A stretch of 64,000 bases of DNA from Acidithiobacillus caldus ATCC 51756 (GCF_000175575.2 NZ_CP005986.1:1247549-1311548), one strand, 5' to 3'; positions 1 to 9,391 are shown, counted from the first letter of the stretch. Notes: generated by a model from the sequence alone, not told the origin. A program made the numbers and translations.

Positions 1-2
1 CA

Positions 3-3000
3 CTCGTTGAAATTACGCAAGATTGGCCTTCGGCGAAGGTTATTTTGGTTCCCAATCGCGGGCGCGATATTGCTCCTCGCTTGCAACTGGCCAAACTGGC
101 ACAGGCGAGCGGTAGCGAATTATTACTGTTTATCCATGGTAAGCGATCGCCACACCTCAAGGACTTAAAGGAAGAGCATGTTAAAGGTACTTTCCTGGAG
201 CATAGAGACGGAGATCGTTGGCGCCGGGAGCTTATCGGTCCACTTTGCCATAATGCAGCAGAAATCCTAGAGAAGTTTCGGTGCGAGCCACAGCTCGGAA
301 TGGTTGGTCCGGCCGGTTTCTGGATAAATTTGATGCCCGACGCGAATTTTTTGCTACTCCAGCAACTGACACAGAAACTGGGCCTGAGCATTTGTTTCGG
401 ACAGGATGGATTTTTTGCGGGAAGCATGTTCTGGGCGCGCGTTTCGGCCCTAGCGCCTGTATGGTCTGAGGTTGACCTTTCCTCGCATTTTGAAGACGAA
501 ACCGGGAAGCTCGATAAAACCCTGGCCCACGCCTATGAGCGAGTTTTTGCAGCTCAAGTTAGCAGATCTGGTTTCAGAGTGGAGGACAGCGATGGCAAAC
601 TTATGCTTGAACCAAGCCCCGACCCCCGTCCTTGGTTGACCGTTCGGCGGTGTCTTGAAGCAGAGCGGGTGTGGTCGCGGGATTGGCATCCTAATAGACA
701 GATTAAGTTGGCTTATGTGTTATTGATTGGTGATAATCGAGGTCTGGAAAAGACGAAGCAAAGTATAGAACAGCAGTGGCTTGCGGTAGGCGATACTGCC
801 TTGGTTCGCGCCGATGAGAGCGGACTGTTGGCTACGTTAAATATGATAGCAGCCTCCGAGGTCTGGGACTGGATCGCGTTCATTGACGCCGGGGATACGC
901 TTTCGGCTGATGCCACGTTTCGTGTTGAACGAGCCATCGCTGATCACCCTGAATGGCAGGTCATCTACAGTGACGAGGACTCGCTCACAGCGGATGGGGA
1001 GCATGTAAATCCGCACTGTAAGCCTGACTTCAATATCGACTACTTGCGCAGTCTGCCCTATGTGGGTGGGCTTCTGGTCATTCGACGAGACCTTTTTCTG
1101 GAGCTCGGTGGTTTTGATCCGGCGGCGGATGGTGCGGAGGACTACGACCTGGTATTGCGGGCCTGGGAACGTGTTGGGGACGCTGGGATCGGTCATATTG
1201 CGGAGGTCTTATACCATCGACGTCAGGGAGGCGGGCATTGTCTGCTGTCCGTCCAGGAGATCCTTGCGGCGAGCAAGGCAGCGCTGGAACGGCATTTGCG
1301 GCGTTTGAACATCGCAGCGGAAGTTCTGCCTGGCCCCTTTCCGCCAGCCACCCGCGTGCGCTATCCGCTGACGTCGACGCCCGTGGTCTCCATCGTGATC
1401 CCTACACGCAATCAGTTGCCCATGCTGCAGCGTTGCGTAGAATCCGTGATCGAGAAAACGCGCTATCCCCACTACGAGATACTCATCGTCGACAACGATA
1501 GCGATGAACCCGAGGCGGTGAAGTATCTGGAGCTTTTGGCGGCCCAGGAAGAAAGTTTCGGTGGCAGGCTACGTGTTATTCGACATCCCGGAGCCTTCAA
1601 TTTCTCAGCCATGAATAATCGTGCTGTGGACCTCGCACGCGGCGAGTACATCCTTCTGCTCAATAACGACACGGCCGTTTTGCACGAGGATTGGCTGGAC
1701 GAGATGGTCAGTCAGGCACTGCGTCCGGAGGTGGGTATCGTTGGGGCAAAGCTGCTTTTCCCCGATGGTCGGATCCAGCATGCTGGGGTCATTTTGGGTT
1801 TGTGCGGTCCGGCGGAGCATCCCTTCATTGGTCAGCCCGCGGAATACCGCGGTTATTTTGGTCGTGCTATGCTCACCCAGAATCTATCGGCGGTGACTGG
1901 GGCATGTCTGCTGATTTCCAAAGCACTGTACCAGGCCGTTGGTGGACTGGACGAGCACGATTTTCGGGTGTCCTACAACGATGTGGATCTATGCCTCAAG
2001 GTTCGGGAGCAGGGCAAAAAGATCGTATTTACTCCGTGGGCGATCCTACTTCACGAAGGTTCGGCAAGCCAGCGTGGGGGGGTGGAAAATAAGCCGAATC
2101 CGGAGAAAGAGAAACGTTTTGCCGGCGAAAAGATGGCTTTTTACCGCAAATGGTTGCCGCAACTGGCTTTTGATCCGGCGTATAATCGGCACCTGAGTCT
2201 TGCGGGCAGTGGATTCCTTTTGGAGGATCAGGCGGCGCTCACCTGGGATCCCGCGTGGCGGCCGCGTCCGCGAATTTTAGTGCATCCGGCCGACCGGGAG
2301 GGCTGCGGCGAATACCGCATCATCGCACCCATGCGTGCCCTGCAACGCGCCGGACGGGTTCAGGGGTGGGAGACCATGCGCATTTTCGAGCCCGCAGAAA
2401 TGGAGCGCTTTTCGCCAGAGAGCATTGTCGTGCAGCGGCAGATGGAATGGCCCCAGATCGAGGCCTTGGAGCGACATAAGGCGCTGAGCAGGGTGTTTCG
2501 GGTCTTTGAGATCGACGATCTGATCACCAATCTGCCAGTGAAGAGCCTGCACAAGGCCCATATTCACAAGGATATCGCCAAGCGCTTTCGCAAGGCTGCG
2601 GGTCTCTGTAATCGCCTGGTTGTGGCAACGGAACCCCTGGCCGAAGCTTATCGGGGTTTCAGCGACGAGGTCCGAATCCAGCCCAACTGTATCGAGGACG
2701 CCATATGGGGTGGCTTGTCCCCCAGGCGGCGGGGTGACAGCAAGCCGCGCGTGGGCTGGGCCGGCGGGATCGGGCACACGGGCGATCTGGAGCTGGTGGC
2801 CGATGTGGTCCGGGATTTGTCGAGCGAGGTGCATTGGGTGTTTTTCGGTCTCTGTCCGGATGCCTTGAAGCCCTATGTCCAGGAATTCCACCCCGGTGTG
2901 CCCTTGGCCCAGTACCCGGCCAAACTGGCGAGCCTCGATCTGGATCTGGCCATTGCACCGCTGGAGGACAATCCCTTCAATGAGGCTAAGAGCCATCTGC

Positions 3001-3242
3001 GGCTTCTGGAATACGGGATTCTCGGTTATCCCGTGGTCTGTTCCGATATTTTTCCGTACCAGGGCGACTATCCCGTCTGGCGGGTTGCCAACCGGTATCG
3101 GGACTGGATCAAGACCATCCGTGAGGTTCTGGCGGATCGAGAGACTCTTGCATCTGCTGGGGATGTGCTGCGGGAGTATGTGCGCAAGCACTGGTTGCTG
3201 GAGTCCCGTCTGGACGATTGGCTCGGCGCCTGGCTGCCGTGA
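3..3242 (+). CDS. Multi-domain glycosyltransferase (RgpF-like, two GT2 modules, C-terminal GT-B-like part), 5' truncated
   Basis: The frame is open from the first complete codon at base 3, so the true start lies outside the window; 1079 residues are visible. The beginning carries the VPNRGRDIAP motif of rhamnan-synthesis RgpF-like proteins. A first GT2-like module follows (YSDEDSLT), then a second, complete GT2 module (PVVSIVIPTRNQ near residue 460, LLLNNDT, YNDVDLCLKVREQG). The last ~330 residues resemble a GT-B type glycosyltransferase (PRILVHPADREGCGEYR). It probably builds or transfers an oligosaccharide in the cytoplasm. It lies 105 bases upstream of flagellin, which suggests flagellin glycosylation, but a role in O-antigen or exopolysaccharide synthesis is equally possible. 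Substrate unknown. Confidence 0.85.
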   Translation, partial: LVEITQDWPSAKVILVPNRGRDIAPRLQLAKLAQASGSELLLFIHGKRSPHLKDLKEEHVKGTFLEHRDGDRWRRELIGPLCHNAAEILEKFRCEPQLGMVGPAGFWINLMPDANFLLLQQLTQKLGLSICFGQDGFFAGSMFWARVSALAPVWSEVDLSSHFEDETGKLDKTLAHAYERVFAAQVSRSGFRVEDSDGKLMLEPSPDPRPWLTVRRCLEAERVWSRDWHPNRQIKLAYVLLIGDNRGLEKTKQSIEQQWLAVGDTALVRADESGLLATLNMIAASEVWDWIAFIDAGDTLSADATFRVERAIADHPEWQVIYSDEDSLTADGEHVNPHCKPDFNIDYLRSLPYVGGLLVIRRDLFLELGGFDPAADGAEDYDLVLRAWERVGDAGIGHIAEVLYHRRQGGGHCLLSVQEILAASKAALERHLRRLNIAAEVLPGPFPPATRVRYPLTSTPVVSIVIPTRNQLPMLQRCVESVIEKTRYPHYEILIVDNDSDEPEAVKYLELLAAQEESFGGRLRVIRHPGAFNFSAMNNRAVDLARGEYILLLNNDTAVLHEDWLDEMVSQALRPEVGIVGAKLLFPDGRIQHAGVILGLCGPAEHPFIGQPAEYRGYFGRAMLTQNLSAVTGACLLISKALYQAVGGLDEHDFRVSYNDVDLCLKVREQGKKIVFTPWAILLHEGSASQRGGVENKPNPEKEKRFAGEKMAFYRKWLPQLAFDPAYNRHLSLAGSGFLLEDQAALTWDPAWRPRPRILVHPADREGCGEYRIIAPMRALQRAGRVQGWETMRIFEPAEMERFSPESIVVQRQMEWPQIEALERHKALSRVFRVFEIDDLITNLPVKSLHKAHIHKDIAKRFRKAAGLCNRLVVATEPLAEAYRGFSDEVRIQPNCIEDAIWGGLSPRRRGDSKPRVGWAGGIGHTGDLELVADVVRDLSSEVHWVFFGLCPDALKPYVQEFHPGVPLAQYPAKLASLDLDLAIAPLEDNPFNEAKSHLRLLEYGILGYPVVCSDIFPYQGDYPVWRVANRYRDWIKTIREVLADRETLASAGDVLREYVRKHWLLESRLDDWLGAWLP

Positions 3243-3249
3243 GGCCCGC

Positions 3250-3277
3250 TAAAGTTTCCGTGCGGTGGTGTCGTTAA
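3250..3277 (+). promoter_or_regulatory. Sigma28 (FliA) promoter of flagellin
   Basis: TAAAGTTT at 3250-3257 matches the FliA -35 consensus exactly. After a 12-base spacer, GTCGTTAA at 3270-3277 matches 6 of 8 positions of GCCGATAA; the usual spacer is 11. It lies about 70 bases before the flagellin ATG, and a fliA gene is present in the same cluster. Confidence 0.8.
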
Positions 3278-3347
3278 GGGGAGTGTAGGGAGGTTCCCTA
3301 CGGTTTCGGCAAGGATGCCGGCTTATCCCTAAGAAAGGAGCACGACC

Positions 3348-4922
3348 ATGTCTATTTCCGGTATCATCAACACCAACGTGTCGGCATTGAACACCCTCAA
3401 TGCCCTCAACGGCACTCAGGGCAGCCTCAATACCTACCTGCAGCAGCTGTCCACGGGCAAGAGCATCAACGGTCCCCAGGACAATCCGGCGGGCTATGCC
3501 ATTGCGCAACGCTTTCAGACCCAGATCAATGGTCTGAATCAAGCCATCTCCAACGGTAATCAGGGCGTTTCGCTGGTGCAGACGGCGACCGGGGCGATCC
3601 AGAATCAGACCAGCCTCTTGCAGCAGATTCGCACCACGGCGGTGCAGGCTGCCAACGCCTCCAACACCACTCAGGATCGCCAGGCCCTGCAAGGTGTCGT
3701 GAGCCAGTTGCTGGCCCAAGTACAGACCATTGCCACCCAGACCCAGTTCAACGGTCAGAACATCCTGGACGGTACCTTCGCCGGTGCTGCTTTCCAGGTG
3801 GGTGCGAACAGCAACCAGATCATCAATGTGTCCGTGGGGAATACCCAGAGCAATGCCATGGGGAATTACACCACGACCACATCCGGCACCATTTACGGCA
3901 GCAGCTCTGGTGCTTATGAAATGAATGGTTATGCGGCCGGTGGCGCTTTTACCGTCAGCTCCGGCGCGGTTGGTGCTGGTGGAGCGGGTAATTTCGTCAA
4001 AGGCACCACCCTGGGTGTCTCGGGATCGGTTGGATCTGCCGCAGTGACCGTCACCTCTGCCGATGAGTCGGCTTATAGCTTAGCCCAGAGCGTGAATCAG
4101 GTTTCGGCACAGACGGGTGTTTCCGCCTCCGCCTACACCAGCACGGCTTTTACTGTGACTACTACGGGCAGTATCAGCTTTACACTCAGTAACGGGAGCA
4201 GCGGCTCACCGACCAATGCCGTGAACATCTCCGCTACTGTCACCGACGGTCAGAGCGGCTTGAGCTCTCTGGTCACGGCCATCAACAACCAGGCGGCGAT
4301 AACCGGGGTTTCGGCCTCGACGCAGACCGTCAATGGCACGCAGGAACTCGTATTGACCCAGAGTCAGGGGCAAAACATCGTCATCCAGGCGAGTTCAGGA
4401 GCAGCAACCAGCGGCCTGTCTTCGGGCTCCACGGCCGTGTTGCAGGCCGTCAACGGAACGACTGGTGCATCCATCGGTGGCACCCTGAGTTCCGGTGTCG
4501 GCGGCATGCTGATACAGGGTGTCGTGCAGTTCCAGTCCAGCTCCTCCTATGCGATCGGTAATGCCTCCGGTATCGGTTTCAGCTCGCAGGCAGCGTCGCT
4601 CAGCGGTTCCGCCATCGCCAATATCAATGTTTCCACGGCAGCTGGTGCGCAGCAGGCCATCTCCATCCTGGATCAGGCCATCAACTACCTGAATCAGCAG
4701 AACGGTGCTCTCGGCGCCATTCAGAACCGGATTCAGGCGTCCGTGAGCAACGATCAGACGACGGCAACGAATCTGCAGTCGGCGCAGTCGGTGGTGCAGG
4801 ATGCCAACATCGCCCAGGCGACGTCGCAGTTGACCAAGTATCAGATCCTGCAGCAGGCCGGCATCTCGACCCTGGCTCAGGAAAATGCCTTGCAGCAGAG
4901 CTATCTGAAGCTTCTGCCCTAA
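3348..4922 (+). CDS. fliC: Flagellin
   Basis: This is the structural subunit of the flagellar filament, exported by the flagellar type III system; 524 residues. The N-terminal D0/D1 part (about residues 1-165) shows the typical NTNVSALNTLNALN start and STGKSING and NPAGYAIAQRF stretches. The C-terminal D1/D0 helices (about 440-524) end in QENALQQSYLKLLP. The middle is a Ser/Thr/Gly/Ala-rich variable region with no lysine-rich patch, a plausible O-glycosylation surface. The ATG is preceded by AAAGGAG with 7 bases spacing and by a sigma28 promoter, so it is a late gene. It is the only flagellin in the window. Confidence 0.97.
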   Translation: MSISGIINTNVSALNTLNALNGTQGSLNTYLQQLSTGKSINGPQDNPAGYAIAQRFQTQINGLNQAISNGNQGVSLVQTATGAIQNQTSLLQQIRTTAVQAANASNTTQDRQALQGVVSQLLAQVQTIATQTQFNGQNILDGTFAGAAFQVGANSNQIINVSVGNTQSNAMGNYTTTTSGTIYGSSSGAYEMNGYAAGGAFTVSSGAVGAGGAGNFVKGTTLGVSGSVGSAAVTVTSADESAYSLAQSVNQVSAQTGVSASAYTSTAFTVTTTGSISFTLSNGSSGSPTNAVNISATVTDGQSGLSSLVTAINNQAAITGVSASTQTVNGTQELVLTQSQGQNIVIQASSGAATSGLSSGSTAVLQAVNGTTGASIGGTLSSGVGGMLIQGVVQFQSSSSYAIGNASGIGFSSQAASLSGSAIANINVSTAAGAQQAISILDQAINYLNQQNGALGAIQNRIQASVSNDQTTATNLQSAQSVVQDANIAQATSQLTKYQILQQAGISTLAQENALQQSYLKLLP

Positions 4923-4942
4923 GGGTAGTCGGAGTGTCTTTT

Positions 4943-4965
4943 CCTCCCGACCCTTGGTCGGGAGG
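4943..4965 (+). other. Strong hairpin between fliC and flaG
   Basis: CCTCCCGACC and GGTCGGGAGG form a perfect 10-base-pair stem with a CTT loop. No U-run follows, so it is unlikely to be a complete intrinsic terminator. It more likely protects the abundant flagellin mRNA 3' end or limits read-through into flaG. Confidence 0.6.
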
Positions 4966-4988
4966 ATGCTGGCAAGAAGAGGTGTTTC

Positions 4989-5402
4989 ATGGAGCCTTTA
5001 TCGTTTACGGGGATAAAGACTAATCCGGATGCTGGATCGACCATATCGGCAATGGCGACGGTACGTCCCACACAAACGGCAGGATCTGTCTCTAACGCCG
5101 GCAGCGGCACATCGGCTGATGTCAACGGAGCGCAGGCAAGCGGTGATGGTGGACCGAAGTCCAGCGTTCAGCAGGCCATCTCGGCCCTACAGCATAAGCT
5201 AGCCCAGGAAAATCCCAGTGTGACTTTGGAAGCGGGTCTGGACCCGACAGGGAACCATCCCAATCAAGTACTTTTAAAATTGAGCGATTCCGTAACCAAA
5301 CAGGTATTTTACGAATATTACGTACCGGCACAGCAGGTGGTGAAAATGGCGCAGTCCGGAGAGAGCATCCTTCCGGGGACGCTGATGAGTGAGAAAGCCT
5401 AA
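4989..5402 (+). CDS. flaG: FlaG family protein
   Basis: A 137-residue protein whose C-terminal half (about residues 55-137) fits the FlaG family: an amphipathic helix, a beta segment ending QVLLKLSDS and a TKQVFYEYYVPAQQVVKM stretch equivalent to the usual 'vIRQIPpEe' end. The first 55 residues are low-complexity. FlaG is known to influence filament length in several polar flagellates. The position between flagellin and fliD is the canonical one. The ATG has an AGAAGAGGTG ribosome binding site. Confidence 0.8.
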   Translation: MEPLSFTGIKTNPDAGSTISAMATVRPTQTAGSVSNAGSGTSADVNGAQASGDGGPKSSVQQAISALQHKLAQENPSVTLEAGLDPTGNHPNQVLLKLSDSVTKQVFYEYYVPAQQVVKMAQSGESILPGTLMSEKA

Positions 5403-5414
5403 GGAGGTGTGGTC

Positions 5415-7349
5415 GTGTCTGTGTCCCTGTCGGGGCTGGTCAGTGGTATCGACGTCCAGAGTCTCATCAGCAATCTGAGTGCGGCCTATCAGCAGCCCAT
5501 TACCCTCCTGCAGAAACAGGAGCAATCGTACCAGACGAGCCTTAGCGCCTGGGGGACCCTGCAGAGCAGCCTGTCCAGTCTGCAATCGGCGCTTGGGGCA
5601 TTGCAGAATCTGGGTAGCAGCAATAATCGCAGCGTCAGCCTTTCCAACGCTGGAGTAGCCACGGCCTCCGTCACCAACGGGGCCCAGTTGGGCTCCTACA
5701 GCCTTAGCAATATCGTTCTTGCTCAGTCCCAGAGTATCTACTCTTCGAGTTTCGCCAGTGCCAGTAACACCGCCGTGGGTACGGGTACGCTGCAGATTCA
5801 GGTCGGCAGTGGTGCGGTCAGCAATATCGTCATCAACGGCGGTAACGATACCCTGAACGGGATCGCCAGCGCCATCAATCAGGCCAATCTCGGCGTGAAC
5901 GCGGCAGTCATCAACGACGGCAGCGGCTATCGCCTCACCCTGACTGGGACCGGGACCGGAGTGAACAACGCTTTCACGGTCGCGGTGAGCGGCGCCTCGG
6001 GCTCTCTCGCAGAGCTCAGCTACAGCCCTGGGGCATCGGGGGGGATGACCCTGAGCCAGGCTGCGCAGAATGCCAGTCTCAGCATCAACGGGCTGGCGGT
6101 GACCAGTTCCAGCAATACGGTCTCTGGGGCCATTCCCGGTGTGACCCTGAACCTGCAGACGAGCGGTAGCACTACCCTGCAGGTCTCTGCCAGCAATTCG
6201 GCCTTTGTCTCGGCGGTGCAGAGTTTTACCTCGGCCTTCAACAAGACCATGGGGACCATCAACCAACTGACCGCATATAATGCCCAGACGGGCTCCGGCG
6301 GGCCGCTGTTGGGCAGCGCTGCGGTGCAGGGATTGCGAACGCAGTTGTTGAACCTGATCTCTGGACCTGGCCTCGGCGTGAGTGCCGGCAGCGCGTACAA
6401 CTCCCTGGGCGCCGTTGGCCTGGGTCTGACCAGCAGCGGCACCATTACCCTCAATACGGGCACCTTGAGTACAGCGCTCAACAGCGACTACCAGACGGTG
6501 TTGGGGCTCTTCAGCCAGGCGGGCTCGACCAGTAGCAGCAATGTCCAGTTCGTCTCTGCGAGCGGCAGTGTGCAGGCTGGTACCTACGCCGTAGCGGTCA
6601 GTCAACTGGCAACCCAGGCCACCGTCATGGCCAGCAGCCCGGTACCCAGCGGCGGTATTGCGCAGTCCGAGAGCCTGACCATCGGCTCTGGATCCAGTTC
6701 CGTGGTGGTCTCGCTGGCCTCCGGCAGCTCTTTGAGTCAGATCGTCAATACCATCAACGCCACCCTGCAGCAGTCGGGTATGACGGGGCTGACGGCGTTG
6801 TCCAACAACGGTTATCTGGAGCTGCAATCCAGCGGGTACGGCAGTAGCCAGAGCTTTACCGTGGTCTCCAACGTGGCGGCGGGGGCCTCGGGCACGGGCA
6901 TTGGCACCAACACCCTGTCGGCTTCGGGCACGGACGTGGTGGGTACGGTCAATGGTCAGGCGGCTTCGGGGAACGGCCAGCAATTGACGGTAACGGGCCC
7001 CGGCCCTGCCCTTGGACTGCAACTTCAGATCAGCGGCACCCAAACTGGCAACCTCGGTACCGTCGTTGTGAGCCAGGGACTCTACCAACAGATGCACAGC
7101 CTGCTCAGCCAAGCCCTCGATAGCCAGACTGGCTTTGTTGCCGCAGCGCAGAACGGCCTCAATGGGACGATCAACGGGCTCAACGCGCAGATCACCACGC
7201 TGCAGCAATCGGCCAGCAACCAGACGGCACTGCTGACCCAACAGTTTGCCGCCATGCAGTCGCAGCTGTCGCAGCTGCAGTCCATTGGCCAGTACATCAA
7301 CGCATTTTACAACACGGGTTCTAGTTCCAGCAGCAGTTCAGGGGGCTGA
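5415..7349 (+). CDS. fliD: Flagellar filament cap protein (HAP2)
   Basis: FliD forms the cap at the filament tip and catalyses flagellin folding into the filament; 644 residues. The N-terminus (VSLSGLVSGIDVQSLI) is the conserved FliD_N start. The C-terminal ~70 residues are heptad-rich and Gln/Leu-rich (FliD_C coiled coil) and end in a run of serines. An upstream in-frame GTG at 5409 abuts the Shine-Dalgarno sequence AAGGAGGT (5401-5408), so GTG at 5415, 6 to 7 bases downstream of it, is the better start. It follows flaG by 12 bases and precedes its export partner fliS. Confidence 0.93.
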   Translation: MSVSLSGLVSGIDVQSLISNLSAAYQQPITLLQKQEQSYQTSLSAWGTLQSSLSSLQSALGALQNLGSSNNRSVSLSNAGVATASVTNGAQLGSYSLSNIVLAQSQSIYSSSFASASNTAVGTGTLQIQVGSGAVSNIVINGGNDTLNGIASAINQANLGVNAAVINDGSGYRLTLTGTGTGVNNAFTVAVSGASGSLAELSYSPGASGGMTLSQAAQNASLSINGLAVTSSSNTVSGAIPGVTLNLQTSGSTTLQVSASNSAFVSAVQSFTSAFNKTMGTINQLTAYNAQTGSGGPLLGSAAVQGLRTQLLNLISGPGLGVSAGSAYNSLGAVGLGLTSSGTITLNTGTLSTALNSDYQTVLGLFSQAGSTSSSNVQFVSASGSVQAGTYAVAVSQLATQATVMASSPVPSGGIAQSESLTIGSGSSSVVVSLASGSSLSQIVNTINATLQQSGMTGLTALSNNGYLELQSSGYGSSQSFTVVSNVAAGASGTGIGTNTLSASGTDVVGTVNGQAASGNGQQLTVTGPGPALGLQLQISGTQTGNLGTVVVSQGLYQQMHSLLSQALDSQTGFVAAAQNGLNGTINGLNAQITTLQQSASNQTALLTQQFAAMQSQLSQLQSIGQYINAFYNTGSSSSSSSGG

Positions 7350-7360
7350 GGAGAGATCGC

Positions 7361-7738
7361 ATGAGCGTCGCCGCATCGGCAGTACAGGCATATCGGCAGG
7401 TGGGACAGCAGGGTTTGAGCGTGGACAGACGCGTGCTGCTGGGATTGGAGGGTATCCTGGAATACATCCGTCGGGCACGTCTGGCCATGGAGCAAGATGA
7501 CCTTCTGGCAAAGGCCGAGGCCATGGATAAGGCCTACCAATTGACGGCGCATCTCCTTGCCAGCGTGGATCTGGAGCACGGAGGAGAGATCGCCGTCAAT
7601 CTCGAGCAGCTGTATCGCTTTCTGCTGGAGCGGCTGGCCCTGGCAAATATCTTTGACGAGGTGAACCATCTCGATGCCTGTACGCCGGTGGTGCAGGACC
7701 TGCGCGATGCCTGGCGTGGTTTGCTCGAAAGGGGATGA
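7361..7738 (+). CDS. fliS: Flagellin export chaperone
   Basis: FliS binds the C-terminus of flagellin in the cytoplasm and keeps it unfolded until export. The 125-residue, mostly helical protein shows the family pattern: an early AYRQV segment, ILEYIRRARLAMEQ helix and a C-terminal LLERLALANIF. Length is normal for the family. It lies 11 bases after fliD, with GAGGAGAG upstream of the ATG. No fliT follows. Confidence 0.9.
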   Translation: MSVAASAVQAYRQVGQQGLSVDRRVLLGLEGILEYIRRARLAMEQDDLLAKAEAMDKAYQLTAHLLASVDLEHGGEIAVNLEQLYRFLLERLALANIFDEVNHLDACTPVVQDLRDAWRGLLERG

Positions 7739-7746
7739 CGTTCTAT

Positions 7747-7761
7747 CCTCCCATCGGGAGG
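7747..7761 (+). promoter_or_regulatory. Hairpin masking the ribosome binding site of the PilZ-like gene
   Basis: CCTCCC (7747-7752) pairs perfectly with GGGAGG (7756-7761) across an ATC loop. GGGAGG is also the Shine-Dalgarno sequence for the ATG at 7766. If formed, the stem would lower initiation. Confidence 0.55.
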
Positions 7762-7765
7762 AGAC

Positions 7766-8299
7766 ATGGGTATTGCGGCGGTAGAACTCTGTGGGCGTTT
7801 CCCTCTGGCGTGGTACAGCGCTCCCGAAGACGATCCGGCCTGCGCCGCGATCATGGACGCTAATCTGGTCTTGCTCAAAGCGCTGCTGCTGGATGGGGAT
7901 GGCCCGACCAAGGAAGACGATGAGCACGGAGTGCTACCGGCGCTGCACACCAAGATCGATCTGCTGCTGCTCATGATGAGCAAAGGTTTGCGGGGCCTCG
8001 AGCCGCTCCCCGAGTCGGTGTACTGCTGCATGGACGCCCAGCAGTTGCGTTGGCGCGGGCAGCCTGCCGGAACGCCACCTTCCCCGGAAGGGCCCGGTGC
8101 CCTCGCCCTCTACCTTCGGCCGAACATGGCCATCCCTCTGATTCTGCCCGGTTCTCTCATGAAGGACCTGCCCGGGTCGGAGGGCGATTGGTCCGGGCGG
8201 TTTGCCCATCGCTTGAGCGAGACCGTGCAGGAATGCCTGGATCGTCTAATATTCCGGTATCATCGGCGCTCCGTTGCGCGCAGTCGGGAAAAACCCTAA
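7766..8299 (+). CDS. PilZ-like domain protein of the flagellar cluster
   Basis: A 177-residue soluble protein. The N-terminal ~80 residues are helical ([22 protein letters not shown]). The C-terminal part resembles atypical PilZ beta-barrel proteins of flagellar loci, with a final helix [10 protein letters not shown] and a basic tail SVARSR. I see no clear RxxxR plus D/NxSxxG pair, so c-di-GMP binding may be lost. It lies 8 bases upstream of the FleQ-like gene and is probably co-transcribed with it, which suggests a regulatory role. Family assignment is by overall pattern only. Confidence 0.55.
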   Translation: MGIAAVELCGRFPLAWYSAPEDDPACAAIMDANLVLLKALLLDGDGPTKEDDEHGVLPALHTKIDLLLLMMSKGLRGLEPLPESVYCCMDAQQLRWRGQPAGTPPSPEGPGALALYLRPNMAIPLILPGSLMKDLPGSEGDWSGRFAHRLSETVQECLDRLIFRYHRRSVARSREKP

Positions 8300-8306
8300 A
8301 GATCGG

Positions 8307-9389
8307 ATGGACGGCCCTGGAAACCTCAGTGATTCGGTCGTGACGCAGGACGGCGGACACGATCGACGCAGCATCTCCCGTGAGCGTTGTGGTCTGATCG
8401 GGACGAGCACTGCCATGCGCGAGGTCACGCGCGTCCTCGGCAAGGTGGCACAGAGCGACAGTACGGTACTTCTTCTGGGTGAGTCGGGCACTGGGAAGGA
8501 GGTAGTCGCGCAGTGTCTGCACCAGCATTCGAGTCGCCGCAACGGTCCCTTTGTCGCCGTCAATTGCGGCGCCATCCCCGCTGAACTCATGGAGAGCGAG
8601 CTCTTCGGACACGAGAAGGGCGCCTTCACGGGGGCTCTGGTGGCGCGCAAGGGACGTTTCGAGCTTGCCGAGGGGGGCACGCTCTTTCTCGATGAAGTGG
8701 CGGAGATGAGCCCGCAGATGCAGGTAAAACTGCTGCGCGTGCTGCAGGAGCGGCGCTTTGAGCGCGTCGGTGGGTCGCGCAGCCTCCACGCCAACGTGCG
8801 CATCATCGCCGCAACCCACCGTAATTTGGAGGACCGGATACGAGAGAATCTTTTCCGGGAGGATTTGTACTACCGTCTGAATGTGTTCCCTGTGGATCTA
8901 CCGCCGCTGCGCTGTCGCGAAAACGACGTGCGTCTCTTGATGGAATTTTTCCTCAAGCGCCAGGCGGCCGAGACGGGGAACCTGGAGGTCCGTTTGACGG
9001 AGGCGGCCTGGCGTGTGTTGCGCGATTACCATTGGCCAGGCAACGTGCGCGAATTGCAGAATCTGGCGGAGCGTCTGAGCATTCTCCATGCTGGTGAAGA
9101 GATCGATGTGGAGCAGTTGCCAGAGCGTCTACGCCGCCATGGTGCGGCGAGCCAGGCAGAGCAGGAGCAGCAGAGTCTGAGGGCGATATGGTCCGAGGGA
9201 TTCTCCCCTCAGCCGGAACTCCCCTTCGATTTGAAGAAGCATATGGAAGCAGTGGAAAAGGAATTTTTGCTGCGCGCCCTGGATGAGTGCGACCAGGTGG
9301 TGGCGCGGGCTGCGGAGCGGCTGGGTCTGCGACGCACGACCATGGTGGAAAAGCTCAAGAAATATGCCCTATTGCCGGGGCGTTTCTGA
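8307..9389 (+). CDS. fleQ: FleQ/FlrA-type sigma54-dependent flagellar master activator, short form
   Basis: A 360-residue enhancer-binding protein. The AAA+ domain (about residues 30-270) has Walker A GESGTGKE, the sigma54 contact loop GAFTGA, Walker [10 protein letters not shown] and the R-finger region [14 protein letters not shown]. The C-terminal Fis-type helix-turn-helix ends [13 protein letters not shown], a FleQ signature. FleQ proteins normally have about 120 more N-terminal residues (receiver-like domain); these are missing. ATG 8307 is chosen because it begins just after the upstream stop; an in-frame TTG at 8274 would overlap it and add only 11 residues. Confidence 0.85.
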   Translation: MDGPGNLSDSVVTQDGGHDRRSISRERCGLIGTSTAMREVTRVLGKVAQSDSTVLLLGESGTGKEVVAQCLHQHSSRRNGPFVAVNCGAIPAELMESELFGHEKGAFTGALVARKGRFELAEGGTLFLDEVAEMSPQMQVKLLRVLQERRFERVGGSRSLHANVRIIAATHRNLEDRIRENLFREDLYYRLNVFPVDLPPLRCRENDVRLLMEFFLKRQAAETGNLEVRLTEAAWRVLRDYHWPGNVRELQNLAERLSILHAGEEIDVEQLPERLRRHGAASQAEQEQQSLRAIWSEGFSPQPELPFDLKKHMEAVEKEFLLRALDECDQVVARAAERLGLRRTTMVEKLKKYALLPGRF

Positions 9390-9391
9390 CC

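Noticed and set aside
5274-7241. 655-codon open frame on the - strand opposite fliD
   Set aside because: Antisense shadow of fliD; Arg/Gly/Gln-rich with no recognisable domain and no ribosome binding site.
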